Positions 25,763 through 37,245 of a stretch of 64,000 nt of DNA are shown piece after piece. Where the stretch lies: assembly GCF_018139145.2 (NCBI RefSeq), contig NC_059471.1, positions 206,355,494-206,419,493 of the forward strand, written 5' to 3'. Made by a program: the position numbers and the translations under genes. This DNA comes from Gymnogyps californianus (lineage: Eukaryota; Chordata; Aves; Accipitriformes; Cathartidae). Below the pieces are notes generated by a model. The model worked only from the letters and a program-made list of their open reading frames with translations, did no database searches and had not been told where the DNA came from. The number at the start of each line of letters is the position of its first letter. Position 1 is the first letter of the stretch.

Positions 25763-25771
25763 GTTTATATA
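25763..25771 (-). promoter_or_regulatory. LTR TATA box
   Basis: The minus strand reads tatataaac just after a CRE-like aacgtcat. This is the core promoter position of the LTR. It is better preserved here than in the two plus-strand LTRs, which read acataagg. Confidence 0.55.
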
Positions 25772-26032
25772 CTGGGCATGACGTTCCATGGTATGGAATA
25801 CCCCTTTGGCTAGTTCAGGTCAGCTGCCCCGGCTCTGCTCCCTCCCAGCCCCTTGCACACCTGCTTGCTGGCAGAGCATGGGGAACTGAAAAAGCCTTAA
25901 CTTAGGATAAGCGCTACTTAGCAACAACTAAAACATCAGAGTGTTATCAACATTATTCTCACACTAAATCCAAAACACACTGTACCAGCTACTAAGAAGA
26001 AAATTAACTCTATTCCAGCCAAAACCAGGACA

Positions 26033-28793
26033 CTTAGTTTTTTAAAACAAGCTTTTCAAAAAATACAGACAAAGCGTACAGAAAAATCTGAAGATAGGAT
26101 ATGTTTTTACAAAGCAATAGAATTCTTTTGACTGATTATTTAATTTCAAAACCAGACTAAGATGACCTATGTCATAAGGCAACATACTTCTGGGATCATA
26201 AGACAGATACCACCACCACCGCTCCCCCCCTACATCTTTATGAAATTTTGATTCTTTCCTCCAAATCTGTGCCCCAAATTGTGCATTTCTATCTTTTATG
26301 CAAGGAAGAGTCACTGTTTCATCTTATGTCCAGCAGGTTTCATGACCTTTTCTTCTAAATTTCTTGTAAATTTGAAGTGGGCAGGTGATGCTGGAGCTGG
26401 AAGTATCATTGATTCTACCCTGAGAAATGCACTCAATGTGAAAGAGAAGCTGGTGGGGACTGTACTCCTTTCTGCATGGACTTAACCAGCCTTGTATGTT
26501 ATCAAGGAAATATATGCTGCAAAAGTTCCCTTGTTTAATATCTTTAATATGATTAGCATGAGTATTGTGAGGGGTTCTGAAAATATGTTCCAGGTTGAGG
26601 TCAACAGCCATTCCAGAAGAATATCATTTCTTTGTTGCCCACTGTAAAACCGCAGTGTAATGAAACAGAAATCAATATTAAAATCTAATAAAATTACTCT
26701 AGGTAGCAATATATGACTGACTGGCTGGCTCGGCTCTGTGCTTATTTGCCTATATATTTGAGCTGTTTCTACATTTAAAGAATAGAGACAGAACTGGTAA
26801 AGGCTTTTTTCTTTTGTGTTCTGCTGAACTAGTGAAATCACTCAAGGTTAATACAATTAGATGATGGATAAAGTTCTTGATGGATGGGACTGCAGTGACA
26901 CTGAAAAATGTGGTGCTCATTCTATTAAGAGATCTTTCTGCATCCAAGGCAATTAAAGGAGGTATAGATGTGAATATGGTAGTAGCTGCAAGAAGAAGAA
27001 ATGGCTTCATACATTTGTAAGCCACTACAAAAGACATTTGAATTGAGACAAATACTGGTAGAGAGATCATCTTTCTTCTTATGATGAAGAAGGTCAGCTC
27101 AAGGGACAGCATTCATAGACTGTCAGAGCTGTGAGATGCAGGAATGTTCCTGGGGTGGGGTTTGCCTGTGAATTTCTTCCCTGTTGAAAGGAACTGAGAG
27201 GCACAGAGGATGGGGTAGTGCAGTCTGCGGGGCCCAGTGCATACCGGGGAATGAACCTACTCGCAGGCTGGAACAAGACTCCCAAGATGCTGTGGACATA
27301 CCTCTTTAAGAACTTTTAAAGACAATATGAAGGTAAAAGGTGCCTTTTGGCTTGAATTTATTACATGAGATATAAGTCAAATAAGCATTTTTAAAAATAA
27401 GCTTTTACTTCTTTTTCCTCAAAAAAATCTACAAACAATAGGAGTAATGTTCCCAAACATCAGGAGCAATGTTAGAAACAAAGTTACGTTCCAAAAGAAA
27501 CTATGCAGAACACTATGCTGCTTGCAGCTCTACTGCTGGCTCCCTGTGCAAGTGAATTTTCCTAGAACCAGATCAGACACAGAAACAAAACAGAAGTTGA
27601 TAAGGTTGTTTTGATCTGTATTTGCTAACTTTTTATTTACAAACATCAGAACAAGAAAAGTATTGGTAAATGTACCAATCCAGCATGGGGCATTTACACC
27701 AGCTCTTTCCCATGTGAATTCTCCAATGTCTAATATCACAGTGTTCAAACCGAAGCTTTGTATTTGACTTTCCCTTTTCCAAAGCCTGCAGTACCACAAT
27801 CACTGGAAACTCATCCTTCTGTCAAACCTGGCTTAAGTTGGACAACTGATTTTGAAGTTATCACCTGCATCCCACTACCTGCATTCAGAGACGAAGGTGT
27901 GACTGCAAAAGTCTCATTTCCCCAGGGGAGATGAATGGAAATGAGCTACTAATGCTCATCAACATTTTAGCACAAAAAATGCTGAATTTTCAGAAAACCT
28001 CCAAAGCCCCGAGGGAAAAACATGGTTTTTTCTCATGCATATAGTGTTGGCAAATCCACAGTACTACATACTTTCTGCTCGGAAGTCTTTTGTCAGCAGT
28101 TATAGCTTCACAAAATAACAGACTAAGACTCTTACCCTACCACAACTGTAAACTACATGTATTTTTACTGTTTGTTTTTTTTCTTTCTATGCCCTTTAAT
28201 AATGTGTACAGATCCATTAAAATGGATGGCAGCTCTCCATCATAACAGTAATTGTCACATTCTTCTGCTAATATCAAGCACCCCTGGAAATTAATCCGCT
28301 GATATAACTTTTATAACCGTAACTCCACTCTGCTTTCCTAAATTACAGAGAGTTATGTGTACTTGGTGTTTTTGCCTTAGTGTCTCTTATCACAGATCAC
28401 AGGCAAGACAGGTCTCCAATTTAATACAATGACAACTTCTGATAGAAAATTACATTTATAAACCTGGAAATATTCTCTATGTTGACCAAGCAAACATATC
28501 CTGCTAGAACAAAGAAAAAAAGAAAAGAAAAAGATAATTTCAGGTAAACAGAGTTTGCTTATTCTTTACTGTAATGATATAAGGAGAATTATCAAAAGAG
28601 GATTTTCATGGCATCATCAACTCCAGTATGTGAAACGTAATTACTCTTTAAATATGGACAGCTCAGAATTAAGAATTATGTGTTCTTATTTAACTCTGGC
28701 AATTGAAAGAGACACCTGCTCAAATTTGTCACCAAGTGACCATTATAAATAATGTGGCAAATGCACATATTAATGTTTTCAGTTGTGCTGGTT
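26033..28793. other. unique interval, no gene recognised
   Basis: About 2.7 kb. Several overlapping minus-strand open frames (26042-27285, each 63-120 codons, in different frames) lie end to end. None resembles a known protein, and I found no convincing frameshifted gene. Bases 27120-27290 are somewhat GC-rich. 28789-28793 (tcagt) is the left target duplication of the next LTR. Confidence 0.5.
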
Positions 28794-29041
28794 TTGGTTG
28801 GGATAGAGTTAGTTTTCTTCATAGTAGCTGGTACGGGCTATGTTTTGGATTTGTGCTGAAAACAGTGTTGATAATTCAGGGATGTTTCAGTTATTGCTGA
28901 GCGGTGCTTACACAGAGTCAAGGCCTTCTCTGCCTCTCACCCCACCCCACCAGCGAGGAGGCTGGGGGTGCACAAGAAGCTGGGAGGGGACACAGCCGGG
29001 ACAGCTGACCCCAGCTGACCCAAGGGATATACCATACCGTA

Positions 29042-29049
29042 TGACGTCA
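29042..29049. promoter_or_regulatory. CRE/ATF palindrome in LTR U3
   Basis: TGACGTCA, the full consensus site for CREB/ATF-type bZIP factors, lies about 15 bases before the TATA-like sequence. Copy 1 has TGACATCA at the same place, as expected from CpG deamination. Confidence 0.6.
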
Positions 29050-29239
29050 TGCTCAGCACATAAGGCTGGGGGAAGAAGGAGGAAGGGGGGGACGTTCGGA
29101 GTGATGGCATTTGTCTTCCCAAGTAACGGTTATGTGCGATGGAGCCCTGCTTTCCTGGAGATGGCTGAACACCTGCCTGCCAATGGGAAGTGGTGAATGA
29201 ATTCCTTGTTTTGCTTTGCTTGCGCACGTGGCTTTTTCT

Positions 29240-29245
29240 ATTAAA
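29240..29245 (+). terminator. LTR polyadenylation signal ATTAAA
   Basis: ATTAAA in the expected R-region position. The equivalent bases of copy 1 read GTTAAA. Confidence 0.5.
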
Positions 29246-29759
29246 CTGTCTTTATCTCAACCCATGAGTTTTCTCACTTTTGCTCTTTCAATTCTCTCCC
29301 CCATCCCACCAGGGGGGAGTGAGCAAGCGGCTGCGTGGTGCTTAGTTGCCGGCTAGGGTTAAACCACAACATCAGTACACCACAGCATTTTAACAAGCAG
29401 ATCTCATTACAGAACACATGATTGCCCCACTTGCATTTTGTAACAGTACTGATGATCTTAATGTTTACGCTTGAAAGGAAAAAATAAATATTTAGCACAT
29501 TTACTGAGGAAATTTGTGGTTATGGCTATTAGAAGGACTTTTCCAAAGTACAGTATCATTCTGGGTCTCATCCAAGAAGGTTTCCAACTCAACAAATGAT
29601 CATAATAATCAATGCTTTACTTTAGGACCAAACAGAACGTATGCATCAGCTATAAATCCACATAGGTAACACTGCCAGAAGGGTTTCCAACGGGATGTAC
29701 TAACCTTTTAAGCAGATTCTCTTAGGCTACACATAAGCCTATTTAAAGTTACCATTTTA

Positions 29760-29830
29760 ATGAACATAAGAAAAAGTGCATTTAATGCAGCAATAGGACC
29801 AAGACATCCAAATACTAAGATACTAGACAA
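29760..29830 (-). mobile_element. possible ancient CR1/L3 3' end
   Basis: gaacataagaaaaag (from 29762) followed by gcaataggaccaagacatcc resembles the reverse-complemented 3' end of the old CR1/L3 group. Only this short part matches, so the call is weak. Confidence 0.35.
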
Positions 29831-30238
29831 AATATATTCACATTATTGCGTTTACTCCAACAGGAGAATAAGCCAGGTTTGTTAGCTTCGCTATAAAGTT
29901 CATGAAAGTGACCACTGTTTCATGCAGGTATCTATTTTGAGTTGCTATGAACTGAGAGCTGAATTCCATAACTTAAAACTCCCTAATGAAGAAAGAAGTG
30001 TGTTGAAAATCCTGCTCTCATGCTAATCAGCACTGCAAGCCAGAGCCTTCTCAGCAAAAAGGCATGAATACTGAATATTACTGCTGCTGCTTCCTTCCTG
30101 TATTTTATCTGGCTCTGGAGAGCTATGTGAAGATATATAGCAGCAACCTTTCCAATCTGCAAGATACCATTTATCACCCGTTCAGATGAGTTCCGACACT
30201 TGAAGAGACCACAAGGTGTTTTATAACTGGTACCAGGT

Positions 30239-30272
30239 ACAAAAAAACAAAAAACCAAAAACAAACAAACAA
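30239..30272 (+). repeat. A/C-only low-complexity tract
   Basis: A runs with single C, ending in an (AAAC)n stretch. Non-coding. Confidence 0.75.
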
Positions 30273-32628
30273 AGACATCAAGTTGACTTACAATGCACGA
30301 GGATATTCTGGGGGCAGGTTCTTCCCTACGCTATTGGCCCCGTAAGCCTTGGTGTGAGTGTTCTCCTTGGTACTGCTACCTAGTCCAAGAAAGATGCTGA
30401 TTTTTTTCAGCTGCAATGAGCTATTATATATCTTCCAATTTCTTCATGCAAAGCCTGCCAGGCAGGCTACTAGCTATCACAGTGGGAACAGAGCAGTTAT
30501 TCATGAGAGATGACAATGGTCTTTTGAGATTCAAGGGATATTACACCTTCTCTACTAGATACCCAGTTCCCAAATTATTTCATTTCACTATTCCTGATAA
30601 CATATGGTTAAGGATCATTTGTCAGCTAACCAGGTGAATCCCTTAAAAATTGATGAAATTTAGGATCTTGACTTCTGCCAGTAGGGCAATATGATGCAGT
30701 ATGGAGAAATTACTGGAGAGGATTAACACGAACACCAATTCACTGAAGCATACTTGTAAATGAAATTACGATTCCCAGATGGTTTCCCTAAGAGCTACAG
30801 TTTTGTTTCTGACACAGACATGTCTTTAATGACTACCTTCAGTTAACATCCTTCCAAGATCAGCTTCTACTAAAATATGCTGCATATTTCATCCAGGCTT
30901 CCACTTACTATACCAGGTCTTTAATCACAAATCATGATATTGCATAAAAAAGCATATAATTATTTTTCTGTCTCTGAAGGGAATGATGATCAGCAGTACA
31001 TGTTTCCATCTTCTATTTTTTTTAAACACTGATTTTAATATTTATATAATCTGAAGAGACTTTTGCCTATTTAGAAATGTTTTTTCAGATCAAATGAAAA
31101 TTATTTATATTGGGCAAAGCAAAGCTAATGCCCTAAATTAATAAAGTCACCTATGTACTGCAGTAGATGTGGACAGTGAGTGGGGATTTAACAACAGCAC
31201 CTCCTTTGGAGGTATTTATAGATGGAATCCTGATTTGCTTTTCATGGCTTTATGCAAAGACACTCAAAGATCCTACATCATTATGATCCAACATCCATGT
31301 TGCACGGCTTCTACTCCACTAGCATCTTTGTAGCAAGATTCTTGTACAGCTCCACAAGTTTCCCCCTCTGGACAATGCCTATTTCCCTCCTTTTGTCTGA
31401 AGCTATAGTCAGCTGTCTGTTCGCAGACTGAAAGTTCCTGGCTAATTGCAAGGACCAACTCCAGGAAGGGTGGGTTAGGAGCCATACAGCTTGCTCTAAG
31501 GTCTGGAGTTATTCCAGAAACCGCTTGCAAAGTGATACTCCCTCTTGGTTTGCTTTGGGGACTTCAGACTTGCTACTCAACACATATTCTCTTCTGTGAA
31601 TTCTGACAGAAAGAAAAAAAAAAAAAAAAGGGCTCACAAACAACTATGCTTGATTCTGGTTAGCCTCAAGCTTTCTGCAAAATTTTCTGCTCTGGCACTA
31701 AGAGCTGGGATTTGCCAGAGCATCTAATTTCAGTGCCTATATATCACTTTCAAAGATAAACCTCTGCAATGGAAGAGGGGACATGGAAGACTATGCACAA
31801 CACGCCAACACAGCTATACCTCACTCCTACTAAAAAGTGGTTTGTTTTTTTATTTAAAAAGAGTAGAAATCATAAATTGAGCACCAGTGTTAGATCACTT
31901 GCGAAAGCAAGGGCACAATGTTACAGGACATTTCAGGCTTTTATCTTCATTAGTATTAGGCTGATGCCAAAAGTTTGGTTTTGAGGGTTTTTTTAACATA
32001 CAGACATGGAAGCTGAAGTTACATCTTTGATTTGCAGTCTGGGAAGTGTTAACATGAAAAAGAACAAACACCTCCAAGTTAAAGACAAGGAAGAAACCCT
32101 TTTCAGACAGTCATGTATATCATGAATACAGACACTAGGACTGATAAATTTCACAGCCTCACAAAATATAGGGAAGACTGTGTGTGTCTGGGAGATGGAG
32201 CAGACAGCAGGGTAGGTTAGTAAATATTTTGTAAGCAAGAGGCCACTTCTTTTTCTGTATCAGGTCGTCTCCCTTTAGTCATGGGAAGAGAAGAGCGGGA
32301 ATAAAAAATTGTAATCTGCAGCAGCAGCAGCGCTGCCGATACAGACATAACGGCACAGAAACTCACAGTGGTACTGGTACTTTGTGGAAACAGCCAGATA
32401 CTATTTTAGTTTTTCATGAGTGGCAAGAAAGCCTTTTTCCTTCAGTTCCAGCTTCCCAAGCAACACGAAAAACTGAAGCGGCTATAGCTTTTCTGGGGCA
32501 GCTATACTCGTACTCCTCTTAAGTATACATTCACAGTACCTGAAATTCTGTCCAGAGGAATAACTACTCATACATAAATGTTGCCATTTAATCTCTCAAT
32601 TCAGATAGGTGGCTTTTCTCCCTGAAGA

Positions 32629-32693
32629 AGGAAAAAAAAAAACCAAAAAAACCAAAAACCACAAACACCATAAAACCCACCCCCAAAACCATC
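32629..32693 (+). repeat. A/C-only low-complexity tract
   Basis: A run of about 12 A is followed by some 50 bases of A and C, with one T and no G. Non-coding. Confidence 0.8.
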
Positions 32694-34019
32694 TTTGAGT
32701 ACATACCTCTTAGGAAATCAGCTTAGATCTCTGCCTTGTTCTTTCTTCTTTAGTCTCCATCATTCATTGGTAGGGCAGAAGGGGAACCGAAGGCCAAAAG
32801 ATTATCCCTCCCTACTGAATTGCAAAAGTAAGAAAAACAGTGCCAAGAGATTATCTTTGAGACCACATGCCCTCTTTATCTACTTTGGGGAATCTGTCCC
32901 TTTGATTCTCTTGTGGAAAGATAAGCAAAACTGAACTGAGACATTTCCAGGTGTCTACAGATGTCTCAACTTTCCAACAAACAGGACCTCATTTTCTTCT
33001 GAACAACCTTTGATGCATCTGAAGGTCAGGAAATGGTTCAAAATCAAGACCCAAAACCTCTGATCAGCATTGCCCCTGAAGGACTCAGATATCAGGACAC
33101 ATCTCCTGAGAAGCCTGGCATGGAGAAGGAAGGCAGCCCTAAACTCTGTGACTGCATGCTCAAGCTTGAGTACAGAAAGTTGAGTTTTTCAACCAGATGA
33201 ATCACTACCAAGACAGCCGTCAGGACAAAGGTGTCTCCTCATGACCCACTGGCAGTAATCTGTTTAGGGAAAGGAAGCAAGGAACCTTTCACACTGGGCC
33301 AGCAGCTACAATATCACGCACTTCCTTTCCTGCCAAAGCAACTCTGTGTGGTATGAAAAGCTACTCAGCAACACACGTAAGAATGACTGAAGTAGGTATC
33401 TCTGCTTTTTCTTCTGGCCTTCTCCTCCATTTGAAACCACTGCTGCCTGCATCAAGAGAGAAAGACTCAGCAAAGAGCAACAGCTAGACTTGGATGACTA
33501 ATGTAAATTATTAGTCAAAAATGTTAAATGAGAAGCTTTTGGGGCTGATCCATTGGGTGTTTATAAAGCACGGAGAGAGCCTTCATCAACGCTGTCCTAA
33601 TGGTAGTGATTGACTGTTCTGATCCATCTTTCTCTTTGCTGTCACTCCAACCATGAAGTACATCAAATTGTTCCTTTTAAACAGACTGTAAACCTTCATG
33701 CACCAAAGAACAGCTTGTGTTACTTAAGATTACAGGTTTTATACAAATATTAAGCAAAATACACACTATATGCATCAAGCTGTGCTGAAAGGAACCAGTG
33801 CAATTCAACAGTAATTACCTCTCCAACGTCTGAGGCCAAAAGGTCCCCTGCTTTTATATTACTTGAACACTCTCTAAGCTTCCACAGAAGCTATACTATT
33901 CACCTTTAATGAATTCAAATATCATAGGAAAGAACGCCCGCTTCACTGTGAGACGATTTTATAGAAAACTTTAACTTATTCAGAACTGGGAATATCATTT
34001 TGCCTATCATATACCTCTA

Positions 34020-34320
34020 CCCTGAATATCATAAGAACATAACAAAAAAGTGCTCCGGCTCAGTACGGACATTCTTACAAAGATTTGCCTAGCCTGAGAT
34101 CCTCTCTCCAACAGGCACCAAAACTGGACATAGAAGTAACAGTGTGAAAATAGTGTAACACTGTACTTGTCTAGCATATTCTATATTTCAAGACAATTTG
34201 CAGCTGAGGGAATTCCTGACCCACCACTCATATCCCTTTTAACCCTTGTAAATTAATACCCACAACATCCTGCGATAAAAGTGCTATCTCTTAGCAAATA
34301 TGCACTATGAACTGCAACTT
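34020..34320 (-). mobile_element. ancient CR1/L3-like LINE remnant
   Basis: The 3' end of an old amniote CR1/L3-type element as reverse complement. It starts with cataagaacataac (34029), followed by ggctcagtacggaca and agcctgagatcctctctcc, the end blocks of the family. After a degenerate middle, cacaacatcctgcgataaaa (about 34261) and atgcactatgaa (about 34301) match the next conserved blocks in order and spacing. The coding frame is lost. Confidence 0.68.
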
Positions 34321-36952
34321 AAAAAACCCCAAAAACTAAGTCTGCCACCAGCTAATATGTGGAGTCAATGCACAGAACACTTATATCAGGCTTGCTGGAG
34401 CACCATAAATGCTTTGTCATTGTGTTCCTCAGTGGTCCTCGCCTTTGTAAGGTGAAAGGCAGGAACAGCACATTAGTACCTAGCACAATTATTTCAACGT
34501 GTTAAATTTTTTAAAGACATCTTGTACATATCATATTTCCAGAGCCAAAACAAAATAGATAAGAGGAGTCATGCAATTTTATCTACTAACCCATAAAAAG
34601 AAAATCAGAATACCAAATTACATTACTCAAGCTTGGAACAAATAACTTCTCTCTTTCCCAAGAACTGCCATGTGTTACAACAATGAAGGCTGACAAACTA
34701 CAACGATGAAAAACCAGAAGAGAGTTGTGTGCACAAATTAAGATCCGTCCACTGCCATGCTGGAAATGCTCATCCTAATATCAGCACCAAAGACTGGAGG
34801 TGTAAGAGTCAATCATTCTGCTCATGATACACACTCCTCTGGAAAAAACACTGCCCATAGCTCCCACACCGGCCACGTTACGCTGCTTTTGCATAGGTCT
34901 GCTCTAGGCAATAAAGCAGATCATGGTCTCAGTGCAGCAAAACATCCTTGTTCTGAGGGCTGACAGGGATTCTGCAGGGGCAAAAAGCTCTTGAACAAGA
35001 AGCAGACTAGGCAGAGCAGGCAGATGAATGTTACCTTCCCTCCATCCCACCATCTAATCTCTTCATGGGTTTTTATAACCTGACATGGTTTCCTCTGAGG
35101 ACAGGAAAATTAACTGAATGATCTCTGAACAAACACAAGACCAGAGGAATTCACAGCCAGCAGGACAGCCCCCTCTCAGAGCTACCAATGCAAAAAGACT
35201 GCACACAGCCAAATCTCTGATTGATGACCATTCTGTAATTAGAATATTTTAGCCAAACGATGCAGTTCTTGAACTCTATTCCCAGTGGGATTCAAAAGGA
35301 AATCCTGCCCATCAGTTCAGTGTGCCATCAAGGATGCAACAAGGAATAAACCAATAGCCAAACTTTACTATCACACACAGAGTTTAGGGCCACAATACAG
35401 TGGAGTGAGATGGGATAAAGGAATAAATAGATGAAAAAGGACACATCGTAGAGTAACACCTAGAATAATTTGGAGAACACTGAATGAAGATGCAGATCTC
35501 TCCAGCGATGAGAAGGATTTCAATAAGAGAATAACAGTAACAAAGTTATTCTCTTTGCAACTCTAGTGACAAAGCATATTTGGAATGCACGTAGAACTGG
35601 AAAGGTCAGTTTTGATATCTTTTTAAACCAGCTGTTGACATTATTACATTAGAACTATTAGATGACATCATTTATTATTTTTTAATCTAGTTGATTTATT
35701 TTCACTACTCTTGTTTTACATTTTGTACAATAATGTAATTTATGGACTGGTTTTTTTGTTAGACAACCTGAGAGACAAAAAGCAGACTTCCATTAAGTGC
35801 ACTGGGATGCCCCTGCTCTTCAGAACAGAGTTTTTCATCTCTCGGATCAAATTCCCCCAGCCAGTTTCTGCCTCGTAATCCAGTGAAGCCAGTCAACTCT
35901 TTCCTAAACCAGGATTTCAGACACTGTTGGTTTGTTGTCCTGTTGCTCAGGAAGAAGCATAGAATGTGTCTGATGTCCTGTTCTGTGCAATAAATGCTGG
36001 ACAAGGTACCATTCTACTTAAGCACAGCAATATTAAGGAAGAGACTAACCAGGGCTTTTCATAATACAAGCTCTTTAAGTCTATGAGATGAATCACAGAA
36101 TTCAATAAAGCGAGACAGAACACTTCCAATAATTCCATATCTTAGGTTTTAGGAGACACTATAGAGCTCATAGTAGGAACAGGCACTAATTTAAAATGGC
36201 TAGATTAAGCTTTTTTTTCCACTATTGTTTTAGTCAGTGTTTCTATGTTTAGAAATTAGTGATGTATACAGACTAGAATGATGCTATTAAGACACACAGT
36301 TTAAGTAAATAGCAAAAGGTATCTAAAGGTTGCAATTAAACCTTTTGCAAATAAACATTCATATCTGAAAAGGCACTGTAACACATTCTTCAACTTGCAA
36401 TATAAGTTGACATGAATAGGCTTAGCACTCAGCTCTTCTGAGAGCGCAAGAGCACATAAACCACTTCTATCCAAACTCAGCACAGCTGGAATCCAGCTGT
36501 GTGCTCTGTTCCTTGAGCAGCAAAAAGAAAATCTCCAGTCCACCTACAGCACAGTCGTTGCCAGAGCTACCGAAGGGACTACAGCCATATATCTACATGA
36601 GATGGCTCATTTAAATGACTTTTAAAGCCTGCTCTTCTCCGAAACATTACTGTACAATGTTATGAGAGTCTATAATTGCTTCAGAGAAAAGAGACAGTTA
36701 CAAGACTGGGCTTATTTGTAAGCCAGCGGGCACGTTTACTGTCAATAATTTCCATAATGGGTAAAATGATGTTGTACAGAGTTGGCCTCAGTTCCTAAAA
36801 CTCATCTTAAGCTTTTGTGCTGCACGGTTCACAAGCGTTTGGACAGCTAATGGCTCTGGTTTTTCAAGCGTTAACACTGCCCGTTACGTTACATTTCTGT
36901 TAGCACTGACAGAAATTAAGATGTTAGTTTGCAAACATAGCACCTGAGTGCA

Positions 36953-37245
36953 CTCATGGACCCTAATGCCCCCAGGGCTCCTGCTGCCCTGCCCACAGCT
37001 CAGGGTCCCATTCCAGCCCCCGGAGCCATCAGTGCCTGCCCCAGTGAGGCCGTAGGATGCCATCTCCAGTCCTGCCCGACCACGAGCCCCGCCAAGCCAG
37101 GCACCGCTGTCCTGGCCCACCCCTGTCCCCACAACCTTGCCCATCCATGCCGGGCTGGGTCTGACCCCGGCTCCCCTCACCGGGCCTGATCCTGACCCCC
37201 ACCCACAGCTCCCAGACCCCTGACCCCAGGGAACCCCCGTGAGAG
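36953..37245. other. sharply bounded GC-rich island
   Basis: About 290 bases with long C runs on the plus strand, set in AT-rich DNA with abrupt edges. Its left edge touches a 10-bp palindrome, gagtgcactc (about 36947). The plus strand is C-rich and the minus strand correspondingly G-rich, unlike a balanced CpG island. A 169-codon minus-strand open frame crosses it, but it is rich in Gly, Ser and Trp as expected of translated GC-rich DNA, and it has no domain. It could be an inserted minisatellite-like or GC-rich repeat, or a piece of exon captured elsewhere. Confidence 0.55.
37196..37238 (-). other. G-quadruplex motif
   Basis: Six C runs of 3 to 5 (37196-37200, 37202-37204, 37211-37213, 37217-37220, 37224-37227, 37234-37238) are separated by 1 to 6 bases. 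The minus strand therefore satisfies the G3+N1-7 rule with runs to spare. It lies at the right edge of the GC island. Confidence 0.65.

Larger units (their letters stand above)
25441..26032 (-). mobile_element. solo LTR, avian ERVL-like, second subfamily (copy 3)
   Basis: Read on the minus strand it starts TGTCCTGG and ends CCACGACA. It shares its ends and several U3 blocks with the LTRs at 133 and 28794 but differs in the middle, so I treat it as a related subfamily. Features on the minus strand are a good TATA box (25763-25771, complement gtttatata), an ATTAAA polyadenylation signal (25566-25571), and a T-rich TTTTA/TTA simple-repeat stretch between them (about 25572-25640). The flanks ctcag (25436-25440) and cttag (26033-26037) are a 5-bp target duplication with one substitution, which fits ERVL-type integration and proves a single LTR at this site. 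No proviral interior remains. Open frames inside are not genes. Confidence 0.88.
28794..29371 (+). mobile_element. solo LTR, avian ERVL-like (copy 2)
   Basis: Full solo LTR with ends TGTGCTGG...CCACAACA, flanked by an exact 5-bp target duplication, tcagt (28789-28793 and 29372-29376). This proves the insertion boundaries and the solo state after recombination between the two proviral LTRs. Regulatory blocks kept are a perfect CRE palindrome TGACGTCA (29042-29049), a TATA-like acataaggc (about 29058), a CACGTG E-box (29225-29230) and ATTAAA (29240-29245). Against copy 1 it lacks about six bases just before the ATTAAA. The 118-codon open frame across it is incidental. The intact duplication and CRE suggest it is younger or less decayed than copy 1. 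Confidence 0.93.
29372..34019. other. unique interval, no gene recognised
   Basis: About 4.6 kb without a defensible gene. 29372-29376 is the right target duplication of the LTR. A weak CR1-like end (29760-29830) and A/C tracts (30239-30272, 32629-32693) are listed separately. A (GCA)5-type run is at about 32318-32332 and a poly(A) at 31614-31629. Confidence 0.5.

Noticed and set aside
26042..27285. Chain of minus-strand open frames that might be one frameshifted gene
   Set aside because: The frames overlap in different phases, none carries a recognisable motif, and no conserved order of domains appears on joining them conceptually. Chance in AT-rich DNA explains them.
28840..29196. 118-codon plus-strand open frame
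   Set aside because: It lies wholly inside the solo LTR at 28794-29371 and is incidental.
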